Of a stretch of DNA of 32,026 bases, positions 15,689 through 22,903 are shown one piece after another. Source of the DNA: Mycobacterium sp. 1423905.2 (GTDB taxonomy: Bacteria > Actinomycetota > Actinomycetes > Mycobacteriales > Mycobacteriaceae). The notes beneath the pieces are model-generated. The model was not told the origin of the DNA. It made no database searches and saw nothing but the letters and a program-made list of their open reading frames with translations. A program made the translations under genes and the position numbers. The stretch lies in the NCBI RefSeq assembly GCF_001673155.1, contig NZ_LZLE01000213.1:1-32026 (forward strand), given 5' to 3'. Position 1 is the first letter of the stretch, and each line of letters starts with the position of its first letter.

Positions 15689-16282
15689 TCATTCCCCGCT
15701 CAGCAGCCCGATGAGTCCACGGTTGGGCGTGAGCGCATGGGATACCAGTACATCGTGCGGTTCCGACGGCAATTCGTCCAACACTTCCTCGTCACGCACG
15801 ATCGCAACCAGCGGCGCGCCGGGCTTTCGAAGCGCCAGAGAGCGATCGTAGAAGCCGCGGCCCCGGCCCAGGCGCACGCCGCGGCGGTCGACTGCGAGCG
15901 CCGGCAACAACACCAGGTTCGCCTCGCCGAGCGCCGACTCGGGCAGCCAGGGCGGTGGCGGCTCGAGCAGTCCCCAGCGGGCGGTGACCAGGCCGTCGGC
16001 GTGGTACTCACCCCAGCGCAGCGGCAACGCGGCGTTGTCGGCCCCGGTGCGGGCTACCGGCAACAGCACCCGTGCGGCGCGGCGCAGCAACACCTCGAGC
16101 ATGTCCATCGAGCCGGGCTCGGCGCCCACCGGGACGTAGGCGCACACGGTGTCACCGCTGTTGACTATGCGGTGCAGGTGGTCGCAGAGCCGTTTTGCCT
16201 CGGCGGCCCGCACGTCATCAGCAACCCGGCGCCGGGACGCCTGCAGCGTTTCCCGCAACGCGGACTTGCTCGGCGTGGCCAC
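15689..16282 (-). CDS. 5-formyltetrahydrofolate cyclo-ligase (Rv0992c-like)
   Basis: It converts 5-formyl-THF to 5,10-methenyl-THF with ATP, recycling a storage folate. The start of GTG 16282 gives 197 aa, the length I recall for the M. tuberculosis homologue; the frame stays open to a GTG at 16330. Features are the basic N-terminal helix (SKSALRETLQASRRRVADD), VCAYVPVGAEPGS, and the family signature LGRGRGFYDRSLA with its Gly-rich loop and Tyr-Asp-Arg. The C-terminus carries DEEVLDELPSEPHDVLVSHALTP, where the final substrate-binding segment lies. It is divergent from galU, with about 75 bp between starts. Confidence 0.88.
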   Translation of the reverse strand: MATPSKSALRETLQASRRRVADDVRAAEAKRLCDHLHRIVNSGDTVCAYVPVGAEPGSMDMLEVLLRRAARVLLPVARTGADNAALPLRWGEYHADGLVTARWGLLEPPPPWLPESALGEANLVLLPALAVDRRGVRLGRGRGFYDRSLALRKPGAPLVAIVRDEEVLDELPSEPHDVLVSHALTPNRGLIGLLSGE

Positions 16283-16344
16283 GCCCTCAACGATGACAGC
16301 CTCAGCTTTCGCGCCGCCACCGCAACTCACGAGATTTCTAAGGC

Positions 16345-16350
16345 TATGGT
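16345..16350 (+). promoter_or_regulatory. Leaderless -10 element for galU
   Basis: TATGGT fits TANNNT and ends 7 nt before the galU ATG at 16358, so transcription would begin at the start codon. No good -35 is seen at 17 nt, which is common in mycobacteria. Confidence 0.4.
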
Positions 16351-16357
16351 GTGAACG

Positions 16358-17269
16358 ATGTCACGGCCCCAAGTCCCCATCCCTCGCACGGCGATCGTCC
16401 CCGCTGCGGGCCTGGGCACGCGCTTTCTTCCCGCGACCAAAACGGTGCCCAAGGAGCTGCTGCCGGTCGTCGACACCCCCGGCATTGAACTGGTCGCCGC
16501 CGAGGCGGCCAGCGCCGGCGCCGAACGCCTGGTGATCGTCACCTCGGAAGGCAAGGACGGCGTCGTCGCGCATTTCGTGGAAGACCTGGTGCTCGAGGGC
16601 ACGCTGGAGGCACGCGGCAAGAAGGCCATGTTGGCCAAGGTGCGCCGCGCTCCGGAGCTGATCAAGGTCGAGTCGGTGGTGCAGGCCGAGCCGCTGGGCC
16701 TCGGACATGCGATCGGCTGCGTCGAGGCCACGTTGTCCGACGACGAAGATGCCGTGTCGGTGCTGCTGCCCGACGACTTGGTGCTGCCGACCGGAGTGCT
16801 GGAGACGATGTCGAGGGTGCGGGCGAGCCTGGGTGGTTCGGTGCTGTGCGCCATCGAGGTGACCCCCGAGGAGATCGGCGCCTACGGCGTCTTCGATGTC
16901 GAACCGGTGCCCGACACCGACATTCCCGACGTGCTCAAGGTCAACGGCATGGTCGAGAAACCCAAGCCTGAAGATGCCCCGTCGCTATATGCCGCCGCCG
17001 GCCGCTACGTGCTGGACCGGGCGATATTCAGTGCGTTGCGCCGCATCGACCGAGGTGCCGGCGGGGAAGTGCAACTGACCGACGCCATCGCGCTGTTGAT
17101 CTCCGAGGGCCATCCGGTGCACGTCGTGGTGCACCGCGGATCCCGACACGACTTGGGAAATCCCGGCGGCTACCTCAAGGCTGCGGTTGACTTTGCATTG
17201 GATCGTGACGACTATGGCCCGGATTTGCGGCGATGGTTGGTGGCGCGACTGGGCCTGACCGAGCGGTAG
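16358..17269 (+). CDS. galU: UTP-glucose-1-phosphate uridylyltransferase
   Basis: It makes UDP-glucose from UTP and glucose-1-phosphate, feeding galactan, trehalose and glycolipid synthesis. The protein is 303 aa, the normal length for actinobacterial GalU. The nucleotide-binding signature is PAAGLGTRFLPATKTVPKEL (residues about 11-30). Sugar-nucleotide and metal-binding segments are GLGHAIGCVEA, VLLPDDLVL and MVEKPKPEDAPS. ATG 16358 follows a TATGGT element at leaderless distance. It is the first gene of a rightward set galU-moeA1-rimJ, with a 54-bp gap to moeA1. Confidence 0.96.
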   Translation: MSRPQVPIPRTAIVPAAGLGTRFLPATKTVPKELLPVVDTPGIELVAAEAASAGAERLVIVTSEGKDGVVAHFVEDLVLEGTLEARGKKAMLAKVRRAPELIKVESVVQAEPLGLGHAIGCVEATLSDDEDAVSVLLPDDLVLPTGVLETMSRVRASLGGSVLCAIEVTPEEIGAYGVFDVEPVPDTDIPDVLKVNGMVEKPKPEDAPSLYAAAGRYVLDRAIFSALRRIDRGAGGEVQLTDAIALLISEGHPVHVVVHRGSRHDLGNPGGYLKAAVDFALDRDDYGPDLRRWLVARLGLTER

Positions 17270-17323
17270 CCGGAGGTACGACCGGCCCACTTCGCTCCAC
17301 ATGGCTCGACGGAAAGGCGCGCT

Positions 17324-18604
17324 GTGCGTTCGGTGGAGGAACAGCAAGCCCGGATATCGGCAGCCGCGGTAGCCCCGAGGCCGATACGCGTTGCCATCGC
17401 CGAGGCGCAAGGGTTGATGTGCGCCGAAGAAGTGGTGACCGAACGCCCGCTGCCCGGATTCGATCAGGCCGCAATCGACGGTTATGCGGTGCGCAGCGTC
17501 GACGTGCTCGGTGTCGGCGACCATAACGGTGCCGAGGTGTTCGGAGACGAGAGCGCCTTCGAAAGTCCTGACGTGGTGACCCTGCCGGTGATGGGCACCA
17601 TCGACGCCGGTACCCGCACACCGAGCAGGCTGCAGCCGCGCCAGGCCGCGCGGGTGCAGACCGGTGCGCCGCTGCCCACGCTCGCCGACGCGGTGCTGCC
17701 GTTGCGCTGGACTGACGGCGGCATGAACCGGGTGCGGATCCTGCGCGGCGCGCCGTCGGGTGCCTATGTGCGACGGGTCGGCGACGACGTGCAACCCGGC
17801 GACGTCGCGGTGCGCGCCGGAACCATCATCGGCGCCGCCCAGGTCGGGTTGCTGGCCGCGGTCGGGCGCGAACGCGTCCTGGTGCACCCGCGGCCCCGAC
17901 TGTCGGTGATGGCCGTCGGCGGGGAGCTGGTCGACATCACCCGCACACCCGGCAACGGTCAGGTCTACGACGTCAACTCCTACGCTCTGGCCGCCGCCGC
18001 CCGCGACGCCGGCGCCGAGGTGAACCGGGTCGGCATCGTCCCGAACAATCCCACTGAACTCGGCGAGATCGTCGAAGGTCAGCTCAACCGGGCCGAGGTG
18101 GTGGTGATCGCCGGCGGGGTCGGCGGGGCGGCGGCCGAGGCGGTGCGCGCGGTGCTCTCTGAGCTGGGCGACATGGAGGTGGTGCGGGTCGCCATGCACC
18201 CCGGGTCGGTGCAGGGGTTCGGGCAGCTGGGCCGTGACCGGGTGCCGACGTTTCTGCTGCCGGCCAACCCGGTCAGTGCGTTGGTGGTCTTCGAGGTCAT
18301 GGTGCGGCCGCTGATCAGGCTGGCGCTGGGTAAGCGACAGCCGATGCGCCGGATCGTGCAGGCCCGCACACTGTCGCCGATCACCTCGGTGGCCGGGCGC
18401 AAGGGTTATCTGCGGGGACAGCTGATGCGCGACCAGGAGAGCGGCGAGTACCTGGTGCAGGCGCTCGGGGGCGCGCCCGGGGCGTCGTCGCATCTGCTGG
18501 CCACGCTCGCCGAGGCGAACTGCCTGGTGGTCATTCCCAGCGGAGCCGAGCAGATCCGCACCGGAGAAATCGTCGACGTGGCCTTTTTGGCTCAGCACGG
18601 TTGA
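17324..18604 (+). CDS. moeA1: MoeA-family protein (MoeA1), probable gephyrin-like division protein Glp
   Basis: Protein of 426 aa, the length I recall for M. tuberculosis MoeA1. The MoeA domain order is visible: N-terminal segment with PLPGFDQAAIDGYAVRS, then RVQTGAPLPTLADAVLPL, a MoCF_BD domain (about 200-340) beginning SVMAVGGELVDI, and FLLPANPVSALVVFEVMVRP. The canonical molybdopterin motif (usually TGGVSxGxxD) is altered to IAGGVGGAAAEAV, lacking the conserved acidic residue and suggesting loss of molybdenum-insertase activity. In Corynebacteriales an inactive MoeA paralogue, Glp, acts with FtsZ and the membrane receptor GlpR. Position two genes upstream of the acidic membrane protein supports that reading. 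GTG 17324 follows GGAAAGG. Confidence 0.85.
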   Translation: MRSVEEQQARISAAAVAPRPIRVAIAEAQGLMCAEEVVTERPLPGFDQAAIDGYAVRSVDVLGVGDHNGAEVFGDESAFESPDVVTLPVMGTIDAGTRTPSRLQPRQAARVQTGAPLPTLADAVLPLRWTDGGMNRVRILRGAPSGAYVRRVGDDVQPGDVAVRAGTIIGAAQVGLLAAVGRERVLVHPRPRLSVMAVGGELVDITRTPGNGQVYDVNSYALAAAARDAGAEVNRVGIVPNNPTELGEIVEGQLNRAEVVVIAGGVGGAAAEAVRAVLSELGDMEVVRVAMHPGSVQGFGQLGRDRVPTFLLPANPVSALVVFEVMVRPLIRLALGKRQPMRRIVQARTLSPITSVAGRKGYLRGQLMRDQESGEYLVQALGGAPGASSHLLATLAEANCLVVIPSGAEQIRTGEIVDVAFLAQHG

Positions 18605-18658
18605 GCGCGACGACAGTTGAACCTGTTGCGCTCCAATTCCCGGCATCCAGGCTGGCCC

Positions 18659-19270
18659 ATGAGTGTCGGGTCGCTGCGCGTGGCGGCCGGCGTGGTGCGG
18701 TTGCGGGCGGTGCGGATGCGTGACGGCGCGCAGTGGAGCCGGATCCGGCTGGCTGACCGCGCCCACCTCGAGCCGTGGGAGCCGAGCACCGACGGGGACT
18801 GGACCATGCGGCATTCCGTGGCCGCGTGGCCGGCGCTGTGTTCGGGGTTGCGCTCCGAAGCGCGCAAGGGCCGCATGCTGCCGTACGTCATCGAGCTCAA
18901 CGGCCAGTTCTGCGGCCAGCTGACCATCGGGAACGTCGTACACGGGGCCTTGCGTTCGGCCTGGATCGGCTATTGGGTGCCCAGCTCGGCGACCGGGGCC
19001 GGGGTGGCGACAGCGGCGTTGGCTCTCGGCTTGGATCACTGCTTCGGACCGGTGATGTTGCATCGCGTCGAGGCCACGGTGCGTCCGGAAAACGCGGCCA
19101 GCCGCGCGGTGCTGGCAAAGGTCGGCTTCCGCGAGGAGGGGCTGTTGCGGCGCTACCTCGAGGTCGACAAGGCCTGGCGCGACCACCTGTTGGTGGCGCT
19201 GACGGTCGAAGAGGTTTACGGCTCGGTGGCGTCGACGCTGGTCCGGGCCGGTCGCGCCCGCTGGCCCTGA
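18659..19270 (+). CDS. rimJ: RimJ/RimL-type GNAT N-acetyltransferase
   Basis: Protein of 203 aa from ATG 18659 (MSVGSLRVAAGVVRLRA), exactly the M. tuberculosis length I recall; an in-frame TTG at 18617 would add 14 residues unlike the family. GNAT features are VVRLRAVRMRDGAQW, the acetyl-CoA region YWVPSSATGAGVATAALALG, and RVEATVRPENAASRAVLAKVGFREEG, typical of the RimJ/RimL subfamily that acetylates protein N-termini. Its substrate is unknown. It lies between the Glp-like and GlpR-like genes, an arrangement kept in related genera. A large folded element lies in its 3' region. Confidence 0.9.
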   Translation: MSVGSLRVAAGVVRLRAVRMRDGAQWSRIRLADRAHLEPWEPSTDGDWTMRHSVAAWPALCSGLRSEARKGRMLPYVIELNGQFCGQLTIGNVVHGALRSAWIGYWVPSSATGAGVATAALALGLDHCFGPVMLHRVEATVRPENAASRAVLAKVGFREEGLLRRYLEVDKAWRDHLLVALTVEEVYGSVASTLVRAGRARWP

Positions 19271-19279
19271 GGTTCTCGC

Positions 19280-19368
19280 CGAGATTGCCGTGAGGGCTGT
19301 GCGTGGTGCCCGAAAAGCGACCGCTACGGCAATTTCGGCGCGTCCGGGGCGGCGCGCACCACGCGCAG
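19280..19368 (+). other. Interlocked inverted repeats (pseudoknot-like) after rimJ
   Basis: Two long inverted repeats interleave. Stem 1 pairs 19280-19291 (CGAGATTGCCGT) with 19326-19337 (ACGGCAATTTCG), 12 pairs with one G-U. Stem 2 pairs 19297-19309 (CTGTGCGTGGTGC) with 19356-19368 (GCACCACGCGCAG), 13 pairs with one G-U. The order 1-2-1'-2' is that of an H-type pseudoknot. It begins 10 bp after rimJ stops and ends before the next promoter, so it would be transcribed as the rimJ 3' region. No U-tract follows, so it is not a standard terminator. Confidence 0.55.
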
Positions 19369-19424
19369 TCGTGAGTAAAGCGAAATAAAAGTGTGGCTAC
19401 CGTGACATATGTGGCGTGTGATGC

Positions 19425-19454
19425 TTGAACTAGGCAAATTACAGGTGTGTAATT
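19425..19454 (+). promoter_or_regulatory. Promoter of the GlpR-like gene with a palindrome over its -10
   Basis: TTGAAC (19425-19430), a 17-nt spacer and TGTAAT (19448-19453) closely match a SigA promoter. The -10 overlaps an inverted repeat AATTAC (19437-19442) / GTAATT (19449-19454) with a 6-nt loop, a candidate operator. Start would be near 19460, leaving a leader of about 59 nt. Confidence 0.5.
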
Positions 19455-19518
19455 GCGCTGGTCAATGTGACCCGGCCGCGTAGGCCCACGGTGTGCCTCG
19501 CGGGGAAAGGAGCAGGTC

Positions 19519-20565
19519 ATGCCAAGCATCCCGCAGTCGTTGCTATGGATCTCGCTTGTGGTGCTCTGGCTGTTCGTGCTGGTGCCCATGCTGATCAGCA
19601 AACGCGAAGCGGTGCGGCGCACCAGCGACGTGGCGTTGGCGACCCGGGTGCTCAACGGCGAAGCCGGTGCCCGCCTGCTCAAACGGAGCCGTCCGGCAGC
19701 TGGTCACCGCAGCGACCCCGACTGGAAGCCCGAGGAGGAGTGGGAGCGCGACGAGCCGGTCGATGGCGCCCACGTCGACGCTGACGAAGACCACGAGAAC
19801 GCCGAGGCGGACACCGACGTCGTGCCTGCCGCGCGTCCGGTCGTGATGGCAATGGCCAAGGTGGACAAAGCAACTGAAGCTGACGAGCCCGACTATCTCG
19901 ACGTCGACGTGATCGAAGACTCTTCCGCGTTGCCGGCCGGGGCCAGCGCTCAAGCGGCCGAGCCCGCGCTGCAAGCCGTCGAGAATGTCGCTGTGGAGGA
20001 GCCCGTCGCCGAGGCCGAGCCTGAACTTGCAGACGACGAATACGAATACGTCGACGACGAGTCCGGTTTAGAGCCCGGCGACGACGAGGACGACGACGTG
20101 CCCGTGCACTACGCCACCGGAGTCAACCGCCGTAAGCGGTTCGACAGTAAGAAGGCGGCTGCGATCAGCGCCCGCAAGTACGCCTACCGCAAGAAGGTGC
20201 TGCTGGCGATGGCGGTGATCCTGATCGGCTCGGCCGTCACCGCGTTCGAGGTGACGCCGCTGGCCTGGTGGCTGTGCGGGACGGCGACCACGGTGACGGT
20301 GCTCTATCTGGCGTATCTGCGCCGGCAGACGCGGATCGAGGAGAAGGTACGCCGGCGCCGGATGCACCGCATGGCGCGGGCGCGGTTGGGCGTGGAAAAC
20401 GCTCTCGACCACGAGTACGACGTGGTGCCCTCGCGGCTGCGACGCCCGGGCGCGGTGGTGCTGGAGATCGACGACGAGGACCCTATCTTCGAGCACCTCG
20501 ACGACGCGGTGTCGATGCGCAACTACGGCTGGTCGCGCGAGTTGCCGCGCGCCGTCGGTCAGTAG
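19519..20565 (+). CDS. Acidic membrane protein, probable GlpR-type gephyrin-like receptor (Rv0996-like)
   Basis: Protein of 348 aa. An N-terminal TM segment (about residues 5-25, QSLLWISLVVLWLFVLVPML) is followed by a long, strongly acidic, poorly conserved stretch (about 70-195, with DEDDDVP-type runs). Then come a basic region, two adjacent TM segments (about 227-265, LLAMAVILIGSAV and WWLCGTATTVTVLYLAYL), a basic helix (RRRRMHRMARARLGVENA) and a tail ending in IFEHLDDAVSMRNYGWSR. In Corynebacterium the GlpR membrane receptor recruits the MoeA-like Glp to the division site. Gene order and topology suggest this is the mycobacterial counterpart, but that is inference. ATG 19519 follows AAAGGAGCAGG, a strong ribosome site. 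Confidence 0.72.
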   Translation: MPSIPQSLLWISLVVLWLFVLVPMLISKREAVRRTSDVALATRVLNGEAGARLLKRSRPAAGHRSDPDWKPEEEWERDEPVDGAHVDADEDHENAEADTDVVPAARPVVMAMAKVDKATEADEPDYLDVDVIEDSSALPAGASAQAAEPALQAVENVAVEEPVAEAEPELADDEYEYVDDESGLEPGDDEDDDVPVHYATGVNRRKRFDSKKAAAISARKYAYRKKVLLAMAVILIGSAVTAFEVTPLAWWLCGTATTVTVLYLAYLRRQTRIEEKVRRRRMHRMARARLGVENALDHEYDVVPSRLRRPGAVVLEIDDEDPIFEHLDDAVSMRNYGWSRELPRAVGQ

Positions 20566-20616
20566 GGCGCACGGTTCGGCCGTTGGGGTCGCGACTGGTA
20601 GCCTGCTAGGCGATCA

Positions 20617-20689
20617 GGGGCTATGGCGCAGTTGGTAGCGCGACTCGTTCGCATCGAGTAGGTCAGGGGTTCGAATCCCCTTAGCTCCA
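20617..20689 (+). tRNA. tRNA-Ala(CGC)
   Basis: 73-nt cloverleaf. The acceptor stem GGGGCTA pairs with TAGCTCC and keeps the G3-U70 pair that identifies alanine tRNAs. The anticodon loop TTCGCAT is closed by ACTCG/CGAGT, with anticodon CGC at 20650-20652. The T arm is AGGGGTTCGAATCCCCT and the discriminator base is A. CCA is not encoded. A TAGCCT -10-like hexamer lies at 20599-20604. Its 3' part is duplicated at 23815-23865, marking an integration site. Confidence 0.96.
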
Positions 20690-20692
20690 CCG
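20642..20692 (+). repeat. att direct repeat, tRNA-side copy (attL)
   Basis: The 51 bp from within the anticodon stem to 3 bp past the tRNA are identical to 23815-23865. A duplicated tRNA 3' end is the usual signature of site-specific integration by a tyrosine recombinase. Confidence 0.92.
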
Positions 20693-20775
20693 AGTCCGAC
20701 TAGGTCAGGGCATATGAAGCCCGCTAGGGAGCTCCGCCGTCCACAAAGCGTCCGCGGTGTTTCTGATGGCGCCGT

Positions 20776-20838
20776 TCAGCGGTCCGCAACCTCGTCGAGG
20801 TCTTCGTCGAACAGATCGGCATAGGTGTCGAGGGTCAT
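20776..20838 (-). pseudogene. Tyrosine integrase C-terminal remnant
   Basis: The minus strand reads MTLDTYADLF then DEDLDEVADR and a stop at 20776. This is the characteristic C-terminus of phage-type tyrosine recombinases, including the catalytic Tyr in LDTY. The frame continues upstream only to about 20868 with no recognisable integrase sequence (the GH box is missing) before a stop. An integrase end pointing at the tRNA is where an island integrase would be expected. Confidence 0.72.
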
Positions 20839-20841
20839 CGA

Positions 20842-20947
20842 AGCAACACCATTGCGTCCACTCTTGGGGTATCACGTGCGACCGTTTACCGCGTGCGGCT
20901 CAAGATTCCGGCGTGGATAGCGACAGCGGTTCAGCACCGTCCGTAAC
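20842..20947 (+). pseudogene. Helix-turn-helix remnant of a serine resolvase/invertase-like protein
   Basis: The plus strand encodes SNTIASTLGVSRATVYRVRL and a short tail to a stop near 20947. TIASTLGVSRATVYRV matches the C-terminal helix-turn-helix seen in resolvases and invertases. There is no catalytic domain upstream: the sequence breaks into the opposite-strand integrase remnant a few bases before. A remnant of another HTH protein (LacI-type) is possible, but LacI proteins usually have TVSRV rather than TVYRV. Confidence 0.5.
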
Positions 20948-20970
20948 GCGACCAGCGAGTTGGAATCGGT

Positions 20971-21762
20971 CTACTTGAAGGGGTTGAAGGTGCGGCCCAG
21001 GATGTACTGAATGCGCTGTGGGACCGGGCGTATGGCGGCGGCGGTGAGCTTGTTGACGGTGCCCGGTATGCAGACGGGCTTGCCGTTGGTCACAGCGGCC
21101 CATCCCTCGCGGACAACGGGTTCAGGCTGTTGCCACATGAAGCCTGGCAGGCGGTCGGCAGCATCGCGGGTGCCCATCACGTCGTGGAACTCGCTGTGGG
21201 TGAAGCCAGGGCAGAGCGCGGTGACATGGATGCCGTGTGGTTTGAGTTCCATGTCGAGGGATTGGGACATATTCAGTACGTAGGACTTGATGCCGGTGTA
21301 GAGCAGTCCTTCTCCCGGCGGGGACATCGCGGCCAGTGAGGACAGGTTGATGATTCGTCCCCAGCGTCGTTGTTTCATGCCAGGGATCACTCGGTGGATC
21401 AATTCGGTTAGGGCGGTGACCATCAGTTGAAGTTCTCCGGCGACCGACTCCCAGGGTGTGTCAGAGAATTTAGTGCTAGCTGAAAGGCCGGCGTTGTTGA
21501 CGAGCACGTCGATGGGTAGACCCAATTCGGTTGCGCGCCTGATGATCGTGGCGGGTGCATTGGGGTCGGTGAGGTCGGCGGCGAACACTTCGGCGCGCAC
21601 GCCGTGCTGTTGGTGTAGTTGGGTGGCGAGTTCTTCCAGGCGCTCGGCGCGCCGGGCGACCAGGAGCAGGTCGTAGCCCTCGTTGGCGAGGTGGCGAGCG
21701 AACGCCGCTCCGATGCCGGCAGAAGCGCCCGTAATCAGTGCGGCACGTCGAGTCGTGTTCAT
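20971..21762 (-). CDS. Short-chain dehydrogenase/reductase (SDR)
   Basis: NAD(P)-dependent oxidoreductase of 263 aa. It has the cofactor loop TGASAGIG (residues 11-18), VARRAERLEE (a dinucleotide-specificity segment with Arg, suggesting NADP), DLTD, VNNAGLS, the catalytic Ser (INLSS, about 141-142) and YTGIK with Tyr155 and Lys159. The C-terminus (CIPGTVNKLTAAAIRPVPQR) is typical of the classical SDR group related to fatty-acid or sterol-like alcohol oxidation. Start ATG 21762 follows AAGGAA; an upstream in-frame start at 21789 lacks it. It lies 109 bp downstream of the hydrolase, both probably controlled by the divergent TetR. Substrate unknown. Confidence 0.88.
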   Translation of the reverse strand: MNTTRRAALITGASAGIGAAFARHLANEGYDLLLVARRAERLEELATQLHQQHGVRAEVFAADLTDPNAPATIIRRATELGLPIDVLVNNAGLSASTKFSDTPWESVAGELQLMVTALTELIHRVIPGMKQRRWGRIINLSSLAAMSPPGEGLLYTGIKSYVLNMSQSLDMELKPHGIHVTALCPGFTHSEFHDVMGTRDAADRLPGFMWQQPEPVVREGWAAVTNGKPVCIPGTVNKLTAAAIRPVPQRIQYILGRTFNPFK

Positions 21763-21871
21763 GGCTGGGTGTTCCTTGCTGGTCGGCATCGGCCAACATG
21801 GCCGACGGATCGCGGGTTGCGCGTCTGCGGGGGCGGGGGTGTCTGCGCTGGGAGGCCGCCTGGCGTTGGGG

Positions 21872-22801
21872 TCACGCCACTGGAACGTGGCGATTGAGGA
21901 AGTCGATCTGGTCGGTCACGATCCCGTCGAAGTGCGGGTCCAGGTACGGCTCGAAGTGCGTGCAGTCATAGGAGCGGACTTCACCGTGGGGGATGCGAGC
22001 CACGATCTTCTTAGCCTTGGCATAGGGAGTCACGTCGTCACGTATTGCCAGCTGTACCAGGGTCGGCGCGGTGATGTCTGTAACTTTGCGTCCCGGCGAG
22101 TACAGCGGCACGCGAAGGGCGATGCGGGCAGCAACGTCGTTTTCGGCGAGAAGTTGCTCGCGCATGTGCTCGGCAGCCTCGCCCCCGGCCATCTGCTCGA
22201 CGAGTTCGAACGCGCCCGGTGAGGTCATCATGGCGACCTCGCCGGGCCTACCAACAGACTTCACTCGATACGGTGCCCGCCCGAGCCATGCCCCGAGCTG
22301 ATCGCGCAATCCTGCCGCGATGAGGCGTGCGACTAATTTGGGGGATTGAGAGAACGCGGATGCGGGTCCAGTGACGTGGGGCACCTGGACGATAGCGGCT
22401 GCAAAATCGTGGTCGCGGGCGGCCAGCGTGAGAACGTGGCCGCCGCCGAAGGAGGAACCCCATCCCACCACCCGTGTGGTGTCAACGTTGTCCAGGCTGC
22501 GGGCGTAGGCGATGGCGGCCCGCCAGTCAGCGTGCTGTTTGGCGATATCAAGGATGCGGCGGGGCTGGCCGTCGCTGGCACCCCAATGCCGGTAGTCGAA
22601 TACCAGGGCGGCATAGCCCGCCTGCGCGAATCGTGCCGCATAGGCGTCCAGGCGCAGTTCCCGAAAAGCAGCAAACCCGTGAGCCAGCACGACGATGGGC
22701 GGGTTCTCAACGCCTTCGGGCCGGTAGAGCCACGCCGCACAAGTTGTGCCCTCGGACGCAAAGGTGACGTCGTGTCGGACATAGCTAAGTGGTTGGTTCA
22801 T
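21872..22801 (-). CDS. Alpha/beta hydrolase (dienelactone hydrolase / dipeptidyl-peptidase-like esterase)
   Basis: Serine hydrolase of 309 aa. It has HGFAAFREL as the oxyanion region (about residue 41), the nucleophile elbow GSSFG (Ser117), Asp255/256 (AIRDDVTPY) and His282 (YDCTHFEPY), completing a catalytic triad. The N-terminus (YVRHDVTFASEGTTCAAWLY) and YRHWGASDGQPR are typical of the S9-like/DLH-like hydrolases often found beside TetR genes. No signal peptide. ATG 22801 follows GGAGG. The start faces the TetR gene across two operator copies, so it is probably repressed by that TetR. Natural substrate unknown; ester or lactone detoxification is plausible. Confidence 0.86.
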   Translation of the reverse strand: MNQPLSYVRHDVTFASEGTTCAAWLYRPEGVENPPIVVLAHGFAAFRELRLDAYAARFAQAGYAALVFDYRHWGASDGQPRRILDIAKQHADWRAAIAYARSLDNVDTTRVVGWGSSFGGGHVLTLAARDHDFAAAIVQVPHVTGPASAFSQSPKLVARLIAAGLRDQLGAWLGRAPYRVKSVGRPGEVAMMTSPGAFELVEQMAGGEAAEHMREQLLAENDVAARIALRVPLYSPGRKVTDITAPTLVQLAIRDDVTPYAKAKKIVARIPHGEVRSYDCTHFEPYLDPHFDGIVTDQIDFLNRHVPVA

Positions 22802-22823
22802 GGTCCTGGCCTCCATCGGGTAT

Positions 22824-22872
22824 CTTGAATGGCGTTCAACAGAAGTTAGCAAGTTCTTGAATGCCGTTCAAC
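22824..22872. promoter_or_regulatory. Twin TetR operators between hydrolase and TetR genes
   Basis: CTTGAATGGCGTTCAAC (22824-22840) and CTTGAATGCCGTTCAAC (22856-22872) differ only at the centre and are near-palindromes with TTGAA/TTCAA ends. Start-to-start spacing is 32 bp, about three helical turns, which would put both dimers on one face. They lie in the 102-bp gap between the divergent starts. Confidence 0.78.
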
Positions 22873-22903
22873 AATGTGTGACCCATTCGATGCAGAGGGA
22901 ACG

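Noticed and set aside
16985..19186. 733-codon minus-strand frame through galU, moeA1 and rimJ
   Set aside because: Composition is His/Gln/Arg-rich without domains, and three well-supported genes occupy the other strand.
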